Shown in pieces: positions 19,463 to 28,680 of a stretch of 64,000 nucleotides of DNA. Numbering within the stretch: position 1 is the stretch's first letter; every line of letters begins with the position of its first letter. The translations under genes and the position numbers were made by a program. Under the pieces are notes generated by a model. The model saw only the letters and a program-made list of their open reading frames with translations, did no database searches and had not been told where the DNA came from. This DNA is from Parvibaculum lavamentivorans DS-1 (GTDB taxonomy: Bacteria > Pseudomonadota > Alphaproteobacteria > Parvibaculales > Parvibaculaceae): contig NC_009719.1 of the NCBI RefSeq assembly GCF_000017565.1, positions 2,277,001 through 2,341,000 on the forward strand. The letters are read 5' to 3'.

Positions 19463-19580
19463 GTTGTTCACACACTTTATACGTGTATCTGGTTGCGCAA
19501 TCCGGCATACTGGATTTTGACCGGGACGGCTTCTATAAAGGCGCCGAAATTCAGCGTGTCCTTAGGCGTTTGGAGGCGGA

Positions 19581-20327
19581 ATGGCCGGCCACTCACAATT
19601 CAAGAACATCATGTACCGCAAGGGCGCGCAGGATAAGAAGCGCTCCAAGCTGTTCGCTAAGCTGGCCAAGGAAATTACCGTGGCGGCCAAGATGGGCCTG
19701 CCTGACCCTGAGTACAATCCGCGGTTGCGCGCGGCGATCCAGGCCGCCCGTGTCGAGAATATGCCCAAGGACAATATCGAGCGCGCGATCAAAAAGAGCT
19801 CGGACCAGGGTGGAGAAAACTACGAAGAAGTGCGGTACGAGGGCTTTGGGCCCGGCGGCATCGGTGTCATCGTCGAGACCCTGACCGACAATCGCAACCG
19901 CACGGCAGGCGAAGTGCGGTCGATCTTCACCAAGAATGGCGGCAATCTCGGCGAAACGGGCGCCGTCTCGTTCATGTTCGACCGGCTCGGCCTCATCGAA
20001 TATCCGGCAGACGCCGCCAGTGCCGATGACATGATCGAGGCCGCGATCGAGGCGGGAGCCGATGATTGCCAGTCGGGCGAGGCAGGCCACGAACTCTATT
20101 GTGCGCCCGATGCACTGCATGAGGTGGCGCAAGGCCTTGAGTCGAAATTCGGCGAGGCGCGGGCGGCCCGCATCGTCTGGAAGCCGCAAAACACGATCGC
20201 ACTCGAAGACGAAAAGGCCGAGACCGTCCTAAAAATGCTCGAAGCGCTGGACGACAACGACGATGTGCAGCAGGTTTATGCGAACTTCGAGATGTCCGAT
20301 TCGCTGATGGAGAAGATGTCCGCCTGA
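19581..20327 (+). CDS. yebC: YebC/PmpR family protein
   Basis: 248 residues of the conserved TACO1/YebC family: start [37 protein letters not shown] and the acidic C-terminus. Members were long annotated as transcriptional regulators, and recent work links them to translation of stalling sequences. The gene precedes ruvCAB, its usual place in bacteria. It has a good ribosome binding site (GGAGGCGG) just before ATG 19581. Confidence 0.95.
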   Translation: MAGHSQFKNIMYRKGAQDKKRSKLFAKLAKEITVAAKMGLPDPEYNPRLRAAIQAARVENMPKDNIERAIKKSSDQGGENYEEVRYEGFGPGGIGVIVETLTDNRNRTAGEVRSIFTKNGGNLGETGAVSFMFDRLGLIEYPADAASADDMIEAAIEAGADDCQSGEAGHELYCAPDALHEVAQGLESKFGEARAARIVWKPQNTIALEDEKAETVLKMLEALDDNDDVQQVYANFEMSDSLMEKMSA

Positions 20328-20430
20328 GGTAATTGCCCGGCGCGTCACGCTCCAGCTTCCGGACATGACTGAACCCGACGGGCCAGGTCTCCAGCTTTGG
20401 GGGCGTGCCGGTCTGCAGGACCTTCCGATC

Positions 20431-20958
20431 ATGCCGGTTTCGCTTACATATCTCGGCATCGATCCCGGCCTCACTGCCACGGGTTGGGGTGTGATAGGGA
20501 TATCCGGTTCAAGGCTTACTCACATCGCCAATGGAACAATCACCTCCAACGCGCGGCTGAGCCTTGCCGAACGTCTGGTGCAGATCGAAGCGGGGCTGGT
20601 GCAGGTCATCCATGAACATGCGCCCGACGCTGCGGCAGTGGAGCAAGCCTTCGTCGCCAGAGATGCGTCGGCTGCATTGAAACTCGGACAGGCCCGAGCC
20701 ATCGCGCTTCTCGTTTCGGCGCGGGCGGGACTCGCCGTGGCGGAATACGCACCAAACCATGTGAAAAAGTCCGTCGTCGGCGCCGGTCATGCCGACAAGA
20801 GCCAGATTCGTTTGATGGTCGAGATGCTGCTGCCAGGCGCGAAGGCCGGCAGCGAGCACGCGGCCGATGCGCTTGCGCTGGCGATTTGCCATGCGCATTC
20901 GGGCTCTGCGAATGAGCGCATCGCCGCGGCGCTGCTGCGGGCAGGAGCCGGACGATGA
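20431..20958 (+). CDS. ruvC: Holliday junction endonuclease RuvC
   Basis: 175 residues. RNase H-fold nuclease with acidic active-site residues: D11 in [12 protein letters not shown], the glutamate in [11 protein letters not shown], and the two aspartates of the [12 protein letters not shown] segment. It resolves Holliday junctions formed during recombination, as a dimer working with RuvAB. ATG 20431 preceded by AGGA is chosen over an upstream in-frame ATG at 20365. Its TGA overlaps the ruvA ATG. Confidence 0.97.
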   Translation: MPVSLTYLGIDPGLTATGWGVIGISGSRLTHIANGTITSNARLSLAERLVQIEAGLVQVIHEHAPDAAAVEQAFVARDASAALKLGQARAIALLVSARAGLAVAEYAPNHVKKSVVGAGHADKSQIRLMVEMLLPGAKAGSEHAADALALAICHAHSGSANERIAAALLRAGAGR

Positions 20959-21572
20959 TCGGCAAGCTCAGAGGTATCGTCGACTCGACAGGGGAGGACT
21001 GGGCGGTCATCGACGTGGGGGGCGTTGGCTATCACGTTACGTGCTCCAGCCGGACATTGCGCAATCTTCCACCGGCCGGAGGCGCCGTCACGCTCTCGAT
21101 CGAAACCAAAGTCAGCGATGAAGCTATAAGACTGATCGGCTTCACGACCGACAGTGAGCGCGAATGGTTTCGACTGCTTCTCGCGGTACAAGGTGTCGGC
21201 ACCCGCGTTGCGCTCGGCGTGCTTGGCACGCTGGCACCTGCAGACCTCGCCCGTGCTATTGCACTCGATGACAAGAAAGCCGTATCGGCGGCGCCAGGTG
21301 TAGGGCCTAAGGTCGCTGCGCGGATTGTGACAGAACTGAAAGACAAGGTGCCTGACAGCATGGGCCTTTCAGCCGCACTTGAAGTTGGCGTCAATGGCGA
21401 GGCCGTTTCGTCTGTCTCCGCGCCGGCACGGGACGCTGTCTCTGCACTCGTCAATCTCGGATATCCGCAGGCGCAGGCAATGGGCGCGGTCGCAGCCGCA
21501 GCGAAGCGACTGGATGATGCGGCCAGCACCGAACAGTTGATCCGTCATGGTCTGAAGGAGCTGGCGCGATGA
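20955..21572 (+). CDS. ruvA: Holliday junction DNA helicase subunit RuvA
   Basis: 205 residues with the OB-fold start [20 protein letters not shown], the helix-hairpin-helix region [17 protein letters not shown] and [13 protein letters not shown], and the C-terminal RuvB-contacting domain. It binds the four-way junction as a tetramer and loads RuvB. It overlaps ruvC and ruvB by four bases on each side, so the three are translationally coupled. Confidence 0.97.
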   Translation: MIGKLRGIVDSTGEDWAVIDVGGVGYHVTCSSRTLRNLPPAGGAVTLSIETKVSDEAIRLIGFTTDSEREWFRLLLAVQGVGTRVALGVLGTLAPADLARAIALDDKKAVSAAPGVGPKVAARIVTELKDKVPDSMGLSAALEVGVNGEAVSSVSAPARDAVSALVNLGYPQAQAMGAVAAAAKRLDDAASTEQLIRHGLKELAR

Positions 21573-22627
21573 CGGATCGCATCGTCGGGGCGGCGAAGCG
21601 CGAGGAAGACGAACTGGAGCGCTCGCTGCGGCCGCAGGTTCTTTCCGACTTCGTTGGCCAAGCCCGCGCCAGGGAAAATCTTGCGGTCTTTATCGAAGCC
21701 GCGCGGACCAGGGCGGAGGCGCTCGATCATGTGCTGTTTGCCGGTCCGCCCGGCCTCGGCAAAACAACGCTGGCACAGATCGTTGCGCGGGAACTTGGCG
21801 TCAACTTCCGGGCGACTTCCGGGCCGGTAATCTCAAAGGCTGGCGATCTTGCGGCTCTGCTCACAAATCTAGAGCCGCGCGACGTGCTCTTCATCGACGA
21901 AATTCATCGTCTCTCTCCGGCGGTCGAGGAAATTCTTTATCCGGCAATGGAAGATTTTCAGCTCGATCTCATCATCGGCGAGGGGCCGGGAGCGCGGTCC
22001 GTCCGGATCGAACTGGCGCCGTTCACACTGATCGGCGCCACGACACGCACAGGTCTTCTCACGACACCTTTGCGCGACCGCTTTGGCATTCCGGTGCGCC
22101 TCCATTTCTATGAAGTAGCAGAGCTGGAAGGCATCGTGCGGCGTGGAGCAAGTGTACTTGGCGTTGCGATGACACCGGATGGCGCACACGAAATTGCGCG
22201 CCGGGCGCGGGGCACACCGCGTGTCGCCGGAAGGCTTCTTCGCCGCGTGCGCGACTTTGCATCTGTCGAAGGTGTGAAGTCGATCGATGCAAAGGCGGCG
22301 GACAAGGCGTTGCAACGGTTGGAAGTTGACGAGCTCGGCCTCGATGCGCTGGATCATCGCTATCTGCGCTGCATCGCTGTCAGCTTTTCCGGGGGGCCGG
22401 TTGGAGTGGAAACAATTGCCGCCTCGCTTTCGGAACCGCGAGATGCAATCGAGGAGATCATCGAGCCCTATCTTATTCAGCAGGGTCTCGTAAACCGTAC
22501 GCCGCGAGGGCGGACGCTGACACCGGCTGCCTTTGCGCATATCGGCGTTGCCCTACCTGCCGGGCGGTCAGGCGAGCCGGGGCAGGCCCGGTTGTTCGAT
22601 GGCGATGAGGAGAATGGGTCGGCATGA
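21569..22627 (+). CDS. ruvB: Holliday junction DNA helicase subunit RuvB
   Basis: 352 residues. AAA+ motor with Walker [14 protein letters not shown], Walker [12 protein letters not shown], sensor 1 in [11 protein letters not shown], an arginine finger region ([12 protein letters not shown]) and a winged-helix C-terminal domain ([14 protein letters not shown]). It drives branch migration with RuvA. It overlaps ruvA and ybgC by four bases each. Confidence 0.98.
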   Translation: MTDRIVGAAKREEDELERSLRPQVLSDFVGQARARENLAVFIEAARTRAEALDHVLFAGPPGLGKTTLAQIVARELGVNFRATSGPVISKAGDLAALLTNLEPRDVLFIDEIHRLSPAVEEILYPAMEDFQLDLIIGEGPGARSVRIELAPFTLIGATTRTGLLTTPLRDRFGIPVRLHFYEVAELEGIVRRGASVLGVAMTPDGAHEIARRARGTPRVAGRLLRRVRDFASVEGVKSIDAKAADKALQRLEVDELGLDALDHRYLRCIAVSFSGGPVGVETIAASLSEPRDAIEEIIEPYLIQQGLVNRTPRGRTLTPAAFAHIGVALPAGRSGEPGQARLFDGDEENGSA

Positions 22628-23100
22628 GCAACTGGCCTGATCTTGCCGGCCGGATCGAGGGGCAGGTGCACAAGCTGCCGATCCGCGTCTATTACGAAGA
22701 CACCGACTTTTCCGGTATCGTTTACCACGCCAATTATCTGAAATTCGCGGAACGGGGGCGATCGGATTTTCTGCGCCTCGCCGGCGTTCATCACACCGAC
22801 CTTTTCGAGGGCGAAGACCCCGTCGCCTTTGCCATCCATCGTATGGAGATCGATTTCCTCAAACCGGCTCGTATTGACGAGCGGCTTGAGGTGCATACGC
22901 GCTATGTCAGGGCGAGCGGCGCGCGAATTGAGGCGGAACAGGAGATCTGGCGCCTGAGCGGCGACGCTCCCGACGTGATCTGGCGTGCTCGCGTGCTTGC
23001 CGCGGTGCTTGATGTGGGTGGACGGCCGCGCCGGCTGCCAGCCGCTGTACGAGAGGCCTTGGCTCCTTTGGTGGTGGCTTCGGCCGCCGGTCCGGGGTGA
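22624..23100 (+). CDS. ybgC: Tol-Pal-associated acyl-CoA thioesterase
   Basis: 158-residue hot-dog thioesterase. The motif [24 protein letters not shown] contains the catalytic aspartate of the 4-hydroxybenzoyl-CoA thioesterase subfamily (quoted here only as the key stretch). It starts inside the ruvB stop. YbgC genes head Tol-Pal clusters and act on acyl-CoA or acyl-ACP species, with a proposed link to phospholipid metabolism. A gap of 239 bases to tolQ suggests that tolQRAB also has its own promoter. Confidence 0.93.
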   Translation: MSNWPDLAGRIEGQVHKLPIRVYYEDTDFSGIVYHANYLKFAERGRSDFLRLAGVHHTDLFEGEDPVAFAIHRMEIDFLKPARIDERLEVHTRYVRASGARIEAEQEIWRLSGDAPDVIWRARVLAAVLDVGGRPRRLPAAVREALAPLVVASAAGPG

Positions 23101-23339
23101 CGTGCTCCTGGCACCATTACCGTAACCGCTCTGCAACACCTGATCGCTAAGCTCTTGAGTCCGCGACCCGAATCCGAGGCTGTGCCACGGTAATGACATA
23201 ATTGAACGACTAACTTCGGCCTCAATTTGGGGGCACACATGCAACAGTGGGGCGCAACGGGTAGGACCCCGGCTGCTTAAGCCGCGCCTGTCATGTGCCG
23301 CTCCCTGCATTGCGTCCGAGAGCACGGAGAGGCAAGTAA

Positions 23340-24065
23340 ATGGATCCCGTCACCACTACACAGGTGATTACAGAAACCACGGTTGACGCCGTCCCGCTGG
23401 ATTTTTCCATGTGGGGCTTGTTTCTGCGCGCCGACCTTGTCGTCAAGCTGGTCATGTTGGGGTTGCTCTTCGCCTCCGTCTGGTCTTGGGCGATTATTTT
23501 CGACAAATGGTGGCGTTTCGCGCGCGTTGAGCGCCGCGCCGACCAGTTTGAACGGATTTTCTGGTCGGGCCGGTCGCTTGATGAGCTCTATCAGGAAATG
23601 GGCCATCGCCCGCAGCATCCGCTATCCGCGCTCTTTATCGCCGCGATGCGGGAATGGCGCCGCTCGCAGGATGTCGTGGCAAGTTCCTTTGTCGGGCTCA
23701 AGGAGCGGGTGGACAAGGTGATGCAGGTCACGATCAGCCGGGAAATGATGAACCTCGAAAGCAGGCTTCTCTTTCTGGCGACGGTCGGATCGGTGGCACC
23801 CTTCATCGGCCTGTTCGGTACGGTCTGGGGCATCATGAATTCCTTCCAGTCGATTGCGATCAGCCGCGACACAAATCTCGCGGTGGTCGCACCGGGCATC
23901 GCGGAAGCACTGTTCGCGACAGCTCTCGGTCTCGTTGCCGCTATTCCCGCCGTCGTCGCCTATAACCGCTTCTCCAATCAGTCGTCGCGGATCGGTCAGC
24001 GCATGGAGAGCTTCGCGGATGAATTCTCCGCGATCCTCTCACGGCAGCTCGACGAGAGAGGCTGA
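23340..24065 (+). CDS. tolQ: Tol-Pal system inner-membrane protein TolQ
   Basis: 241 residues. Three transmembrane helices, the first near residues 27-50 and the last two around LLFLATVGSVAPFIGLFG and APGIAEALFATALGLVAAIP, as in ExbB and MotA. It forms the proton channel with TolR that energises TolA for outer-membrane constriction during division. It is first in the tight tolQ-tolR-tolA-tolB series. The 239-base gap before it contains an inverted repeat, CATTACCGT (23115-23123) with ACGGTAATG (23187-23195), of unknown meaning. Confidence 0.96.
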   Translation: MDPVTTTQVITETTVDAVPLDFSMWGLFLRADLVVKLVMLGLLFASVWSWAIIFDKWWRFARVERRADQFERIFWSGRSLDELYQEMGHRPQHPLSALFIAAMREWRRSQDVVASSFVGLKERVDKVMQVTISREMMNLESRLLFLATVGSVAPFIGLFGTVWGIMNSFQSIAISRDTNLAVVAPGIAEALFATALGLVAAIPAVVAYNRFSNQSSRIGQRMESFADEFSAILSRQLDERG

Positions 24066-24069
24066 TCCA

Positions 24070-24528
24070 ATGGCGATGTCCGTCGGAGGCAAGAAGTCTG
24101 GGCGTGGACGGTTTGCACGCCAGCCTATGTCAGAGATCAACGTGACGCCGGTCGTCGACGTCATGCTCGTGCTCCTTATCGTCTTCATGGTGGCGGCGCC
24201 GTTGCTCACTGTGGGTGTGCCCGTCGATCTGCCGAAGACACAGGCAGCGCCCATTTCCGGCGACAACGAACCGCTCACGATCACGATCAACGGTGAGGGA
24301 ACGATCTTCGTGCAGGAAACGCAGGTCGAAGCGGATGCGCTGGTGGAGCAACTTCTGGCGATCGCGGAGAATGGCTACGAGCAGCGCATCTTCGTGCGCG
24401 CGGATAGCGGGATCAGTTACGGGAAGGTCATGGACGTGATGGGCCGTATAAGCTCATCGGGTTTTTCAAAGGTCGGTCTCGTAACGGAGACGGACACCGC
24501 GCCGGCGAAGAAGCCGGGCGCCAATTAA
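24070..24528 (+). CDS. tolR: Tol-Pal system protein TolR
   Basis: 152 residues: short cytoplasmic tail, one transmembrane helix (about 27-47) with the proton-carrying aspartate D30 in INVTPVVDVMLVLL, and a periplasmic ExbD-like domain. It starts four bases after the tolQ stop. A longer reading frame beginning inside tolQ is not used. It pairs with TolQ and TolA. Confidence 0.95.
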   Translation: MAMSVGGKKSGRGRFARQPMSEINVTPVVDVMLVLLIVFMVAAPLLTVGVPVDLPKTQAAPISGDNEPLTITINGEGTIFVQETQVEADALVEQLLAIAENGYEQRIFVRADSGISYGKVMDVMGRISSSGFSKVGLVTETDTAPAKKPGAN

Positions 24529-24537
24529 GCGGCGAGA

Positions 24538-25371
24538 ATGCGTAATTCGGTTTTTCTCTCTGTCGCGGCACATTTTCTGGTCGTGGCGCTGGCGCTTGTG
24601 GCGTTCCCCTCTCCGGAGGAACTGCCTCTGGTGCAGACGCGCGCGTTGCCGGTCGAGCTTGTGACGATCGACGAGGTGACGAACCTGAAACGGTTGCAGA
24701 AAACCGAGAAGCCGAAACCCGTCGAAGAGCCGGAACCGCCGAAGCCCGTCGAACCGGAAAAGCCGAAGGCCGAGCCGAAGCCGCAGCCCGCGCCGGCACC
24801 ACCGCCTCCGCCCGAGGAAAAGGTCGAACCTATTCCGGACAAGGAGGCTGAAAAAAAAGAGCCGCCGAAGCCGGTGGAAAAGAAAGTCGAAAAACCGAAG
24901 CCTCCGCAGAAGCAACCGGAGCCGAAAAAGGCTTTCGATCCGAACCAGATAGCCGCGTTGCTCGACAAGACGCCCGATACGTCGTCGAAACCGCAGCCGC
25001 AGGAACAGGCCGAGGAAGAATTCGATTCGCCGGTTACCGACGATCCGAGCGCCGCGCTGACGATGAGCGAAATCGATGCGTTCAAGGTGCAAATGCGGCG
25101 CTGCTGGAGCGTTCCGGCGGGCGCGCCCGATGCGGAACAGCTGATCGTCAAGATCAAGGTCTATCTCAACCAGGATGGATCGCTCGCCGCACCGCCGGAA
25201 CTGCGGGACAAGACGAAGCTTGTCACGGGTGGAAGCTACTATAGGGCGGCCGCCGACTCTGCGATGCGTGCGATCCGGCTTTGCCAGCCTTTCAAGATGC
25301 CGGCAGAGAAATACACAAGTTGGCGTGAGATAGATCTCAATTTTGATCCAAGAGAAATGCTGGGCGGCTAG
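24538..25371 (+). CDS. tolA: Tol-Pal system protein TolA
   Basis: 277 residues: N-terminal anchor (SVAAHFLVVALALVAF), a long Pro/Lys/Glu-rich spacer (about residues 55-135, with PAPAPPPPPEE) in place of the alanine-rich helix of E. coli, and a C-terminal TolA/TonB-type domain (FKVQMRRCWSVPAGAP). The two cysteines at CW and LCQPF probably form the domain's disulfide. It links inner-membrane TolQR to TolB and Pal. The extended polyproline spacer is a likely EF-P client. Confidence 0.93.
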   Translation: MRNSVFLSVAAHFLVVALALVAFPSPEELPLVQTRALPVELVTIDEVTNLKRLQKTEKPKPVEEPEPPKPVEPEKPKAEPKPQPAPAPPPPPEEKVEPIPDKEAEKKEPPKPVEKKVEKPKPPQKQPEPKKAFDPNQIAALLDKTPDTSSKPQPQEQAEEEFDSPVTDDPSAALTMSEIDAFKVQMRRCWSVPAGAPDAEQLIVKIKVYLNQDGSLAAPPELRDKTKLVTGGSYYRAAADSAMRAIRLCQPFKMPAEKYTSWREIDLNFDPREMLGG

Positions 25372-25395
25372 GCCCCACCTCCGGGAGAAGATGCA

Positions 25396-26736
25396 ATGAT
25401 GGATGTTCAGACGGTCCGGCGCGGAAACGCGGTTCAGAGTCTCATGTCGAAGCTCATCCTGCCATTGGTCATGGCGGTGGCTTTCGCTTTGCCGGCGCGG
25501 GCGGCACTGCAGATCGACATTACCCAGGGCAACGTCGATCCGTTGCCGATTGCCATCACCGATTTTGTCGGTGAAGGGTCTGTCGGCGCCGACATGTCGG
25601 CTGTCATAAGCAACAATCTGGAGCGCTCGGGACTCTTCCGGCCCTTGCCGAAAGCGTCTTTCATCGAAAAAGTTTCCGACATCAATGTCCAGCCGCGCTT
25701 CGGCGACTGGCGCGTCATCAATTCCCAGGCGCTGGTGACGGGGCAGACGCGAATGGAAGCCGATGGCCGTCTCCGCGTGGAGTTCAGGCTTTGGGATGTG
25801 CTCGGCGAGCAGCAGCTTACCGGTCTACAGTTTTTCACCACGCCCGATAACTGGCGCCGCGTCGCACATCTTATTTCCGATGCGATCTACAAGCGGCTCA
25901 CGGGCGAGGATGGATATTTTGACACGCGTATTGTCTATGTATCCGAAACGGGACCTAAAAACGCGCGTGTGAAGCGCCTCACGATCATGGATCAGGATGG
26001 GCACAACCCGCGCATGCTGACGCGCGGCAACGAGCTTGTGCTGACCCCCCGCTTCAGCCCCAACTCCCAGGAAATCACCTATCTCGCCTACCGGAACAAC
26101 CAGCCGCGAGTTTACGTCCTCGACATCGAGACGGGGCAGCAGGAAGTGGTAGGCGAATTTCCCGGCATGACCTTCGCGCCGCGTTTTTCGCCGGACGGAC
26201 AGCGCATCATCATGAGCCTTCAACGCGGCGGGAATTCCGACATCTACACCATGGATCTCCGGAGCCGCCAGGTTGTGCGTCTCACCAATACGGCGGCCAT
26301 CGACACGGCGCCGAGTTATTCGCCGGATGGCCGGCAGATTACCTTTGAATCGGACCGAGGCGGTTCGCAGCAGATTTACGTCATGGATGCGAGTGGCTCG
26401 AATCAGCGCCGTATCAGCTTCGGGCAGGGCAGCTATGCCACGCCCGTCTGGTCGCCGCGCGGCGATCTCATCGCCTTCACCAAGATAACAGGCGGCCGGT
26501 TCGTGATTGGCGTCATGCGGCCCGACGGTACCGGCGAACGCGTGCTGACGGATGGCTTCCACAATGAGGGGCCGACATGGGCTCCCAATGGCCGTGTTCT
26601 GATGTTTTTCCGTGAAACGCGGGGCGCACAGGGCGGGCCAAGCCTCTGGTCGGTCGATGTTACCGGATATAACGAGCGCCCGTCGCCAACGCCGACGTTT
26701 GCCTCGGACCCGGCCTGGTCGCCGCGGATACAGTAG
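25396..26736 (+). CDS. tolB: Tol-Pal system periplasmic protein TolB
   Basis: 446 residues: signal peptide ([16 protein letters not shown]), N-terminal domain ([18 protein letters not shown]) and a six-bladed WD40-like propeller of repeated FSPDG/YSPDG units ([32 protein letters not shown]). It binds Pal in the periplasm and TolA. The start is uncertain among MM and a later Met at about residue 17 (MSKLILPL), which would give a more usual signal peptide. A terminator-like hairpin follows. Confidence 0.96.
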   Translation: MMDVQTVRRGNAVQSLMSKLILPLVMAVAFALPARAALQIDITQGNVDPLPIAITDFVGEGSVGADMSAVISNNLERSGLFRPLPKASFIEKVSDINVQPRFGDWRVINSQALVTGQTRMEADGRLRVEFRLWDVLGEQQLTGLQFFTTPDNWRRVAHLISDAIYKRLTGEDGYFDTRIVYVSETGPKNARVKRLTIMDQDGHNPRMLTRGNELVLTPRFSPNSQEITYLAYRNNQPRVYVLDIETGQQEVVGEFPGMTFAPRFSPDGQRIIMSLQRGGNSDIYTMDLRSRQVVRLTNTAAIDTAPSYSPDGRQITFESDRGGSQQIYVMDASGSNQRRISFGQGSYATPVWSPRGDLIAFTKITGGRFVIGVMRPDGTGERVLTDGFHNEGPTWAPNGRVLMFFRETRGAQGGPSLWSVDVTGYNERPSPTPTFASDPAWSPRIQ

Positions 26737-26737
26737 A

Positions 26738-26770
26738 AACGGGGCCGGTTGCGCCTGAAGCCCGGTTTTT
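26738..26770 (+). terminator. Terminator-like hairpin after tolB
   Basis: AACGGGGC at 26738-26745 pairs with GCCCGGTT at 26760-26767 with one mismatch, followed by TTTTTG. It lies directly after the tolB stop and fits partial termination before pal. Confidence 0.5.
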
Positions 26771-26836
26771 GCTTTGTCGCATGATGTAAAAATGTCACGT
26801 GACCTTGGTCGAAAAGTGCCGTGTTATCGTTGGTTC

Positions 26837-26866
26837 TTGTCTATTCTTCGGTGGTGTGGCTAATAT
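26837..26866 (+). promoter_or_regulatory. Possible pal promoter
   Basis: TTGTCT at 26837-26842, an 18-base spacer and TAATAT at 26861-26866. It is the best promoter candidate in the 344-base gap between tolB and pal. The rest of the gap shows no other convincing feature apart from the strong pal ribosome binding site AAGGAGAT at 27067-27074. Confidence 0.45.
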
Positions 26867-27080
26867 CGTGTTGCGGTACAGCAACCCCCAGCGTCGGCCA
26901 ATTGCGGGCGACGTGTTCCGGACCGGAACGAATTCGGGTTCGGGAAAGTTTTATGCATGGCACGCCTCCGGGGTAATCGGGAAGAGCCCGGTTTTACTGC
27001 GGGGGCCGCACGTGCGAGAGTGTCAAATCAATTGAGCGCTGAGGCGCCATGGCCGCTGAGATCAAAAGGAGATCACCCGA

Positions 27081-27581
27081 ATGAAGTCCCCGAATGCTGG
27101 CCTGCGGTTCGCCGCTGTGGCTGCTGCTTTTCTGATGTTGGCCGCGTGCAGCTCGACCGATGATTCTGCCAACGCCAATCCGTCTTCGTCTTCTTCCGGC
27201 CAGATCACGCCTGGTTCGCAGGAAGACCTGGTTGCCAATGTTGGCGACCGCGTGTTCTTCGACACGGACCAGTCCTCGCTGAGCGACGAAGCCCGTGCGA
27301 CCCTGCAGCGTCAGGCTGCATGGATGCAGCTCTACCCGAACCTCACCTTCACCGTCGAAGGTCATGCCGACGAGCGCGGCACCCGCGAGTACAACCTTGC
27401 GCTGGGTGGCCGTCGTGCCAACTCCGCGAAGGATTACCTCGTGAGCCTCGGCGTCGATGGCGGCCGTCTCAACACCGTGTCCTACGGCAAAGAGCGTCCG
27501 GTGTGCCTCGACTCGAACGAGAACTGCTGGGCCCAGAACCGTCGCGCTGTGACGGTCGTAGCGTCCGGCGCCGCGAGCTAA
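27081..27581 (+). CDS. pal: Peptidoglycan-associated lipoprotein Pal
   Basis: 166 residues. Lipobox LMLAAC near residues 19-24, then a Ser/Asn-rich linker and an OmpA domain with the peptidoglycan-binding stretch VEGHADERGTREYN and the basic NRRAVTVV end. Pal anchors the outer membrane to the wall and is pulled by TolAB. It has the strongest ribosome binding site of the cluster and a terminator after it, consistent with high, separate expression. Confidence 0.97.
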   Translation: MKSPNAGLRFAAVAAAFLMLAACSSTDDSANANPSSSSSGQITPGSQEDLVANVGDRVFFDTDQSSLSDEARATLQRQAAWMQLYPNLTFTVEGHADERGTREYNLALGGRRANSAKDYLVSLGVDGGRLNTVSYGKERPVCLDSNENCWAQNRRAVTVVASGAAS

Positions 27582-27615
27582 ACCGTTCGTCAAGATCCGG
27601 TTTTGCGAAACAATG

Positions 27616-27649
27616 AAGCGCTCTTCCGCCTCGCGGAAGGGCGCTTTTT
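27616..27649 (+). terminator. Terminator after pal
   Basis: AAGCGCTCTTCCGC, loop CTC and GCGGAAGGGCGCTT form a long stem with one mismatch, followed by a T-run. It separates pal from cpoB. Confidence 0.88.
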
Positions 27650-27740
27650 GTTCAATGACGACCGCTGTTTACGCGCCGTAATTTGGTCGTACTTGGACTT
27701 AAGATAGCGTCTCGATTTGAAATTCGAACGGGAGGTTCGA

Positions 27741-28646
27741 TTGCGGCCTGATCGTCACTCATCAAAGTTCTTTTTTGCCGTCGCCGCGCTGGGCTTGCCT
27801 ATTCTTATTGCCGGCTCCGCCATCGCGCAGTCGAGCGATACCGATCTGCGTTCCATCGGTAACAGGCTGGACCGCATCGAACGCGAGATTTCCGACATTC
27901 AGCGCCAGTCTTATGGCGGCGGCGGAACGGGCGCGCCTACGCCGATCGGCAGCGGCGCAAATGCAGCCGACCTGGAAACGCGCCTTACCCAGCTCGAAGA
28001 TCAGGTACGCATGCTGACGGGACGTCTGGAAGAAGCCAGCCACCGTGCGGAGCAGGCGACGAAAGAGCTTCAGACCTTCAAGGCTGACGTGGAGCTTCGC
28101 TTCCAGGATCTGCAGGACGGTGGCGCAGCGTCTGTCGGCGCCGCGACGTCAGGCGGTGAGGATAAAACCACGCCAGCGTCCGAAAGCACGCTTGGCGCCC
28201 AGCCGAGCGGTCAGGCAAGCGGCGCCGGGGAAGCGGCGTCCGCTCAGTCCGTGTTGCCGAGCGGTACGCCGCAGACTCAATACGACTTTGCCATAGACTT
28301 GATGAAGCGGGGCCAGTACCCGCAAGCACGCACTGCCTTTCTGGAGTTCCTCCAGCTTCACCCCAAGCACGAGTTGGCGGGGAACGCGCAATACTGGCTT
28401 GGCGAAACCTATTATGCCGAGAACAACTACAAGCAGGCAGGCGATGCTTTTCTCAACGGCTATACAACCTATGCGTCGAGCAGCAAGGCACCGGACAGTC
28501 TTCTAAAGCTCGGCATGAGCCTCTCGGCTCTTGGCAACACCGACGCGGCCTGTACGGTATGGGGCGAGCTCGGCTCGCGCTTTCCCCAGGCTTCGCCGTC
28601 CATCGTGGCGCGTGCCAAGCTCGAGCGTCAAAAGGCGGGCTGCTGA
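27741..28646 (+). CDS. cpoB: Cell division coordinator CpoB (YbgF)
   Basis: 301 residues from a TTG start at 27741, chosen because GGGAGG sits five bases upstream; an in-frame TTG at 27717 would be longer. Signal peptide (AVAALGLPILIAGSAIAQ), a coiled coil (IGNRLDRIEREISDIQRQ and LETRLTQLEDQVRMLTGRL), a flexible Ser/Ala/Gly linker, and C-terminal TPR repeats (YDFAIDLMKRGQYPQARTAF). CpoB links Tol-Pal to cell-wall synthesis at the septum. It is last in the Tol-Pal cluster. Confidence 0.92.
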   Translation: MRPDRHSSKFFFAVAALGLPILIAGSAIAQSSDTDLRSIGNRLDRIEREISDIQRQSYGGGGTGAPTPIGSGANAADLETRLTQLEDQVRMLTGRLEEASHRAEQATKELQTFKADVELRFQDLQDGGAASVGAATSGGEDKTTPASESTLGAQPSGQASGAGEAASAQSVLPSGTPQTQYDFAIDLMKRGQYPQARTAFLEFLQLHPKHELAGNAQYWLGETYYAENNYKQAGDAFLNGYTTYASSSKAPDSLLKLGMSLSALGNTDAACTVWGELGSRFPQASPSIVARAKLERQKAGC

Positions 28647-28680
28647 GCCGCAGCCGCCAATCTAATCGGAGGGCAGGGAC

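Noticed and set aside
19456-19884. 142-codon plus-strand frame overlapping the start of yebC
   Set aside because: It is out of frame with yebC, runs through its conserved N-terminus and contains no recognisable domain.
26799-27035. 78-codon open frame in the tolB-pal gap
   Set aside because: It spans the likely pal promoter region, has no domain and no good ribosome binding site, and its composition is not coding-like compared with adjacent genes.
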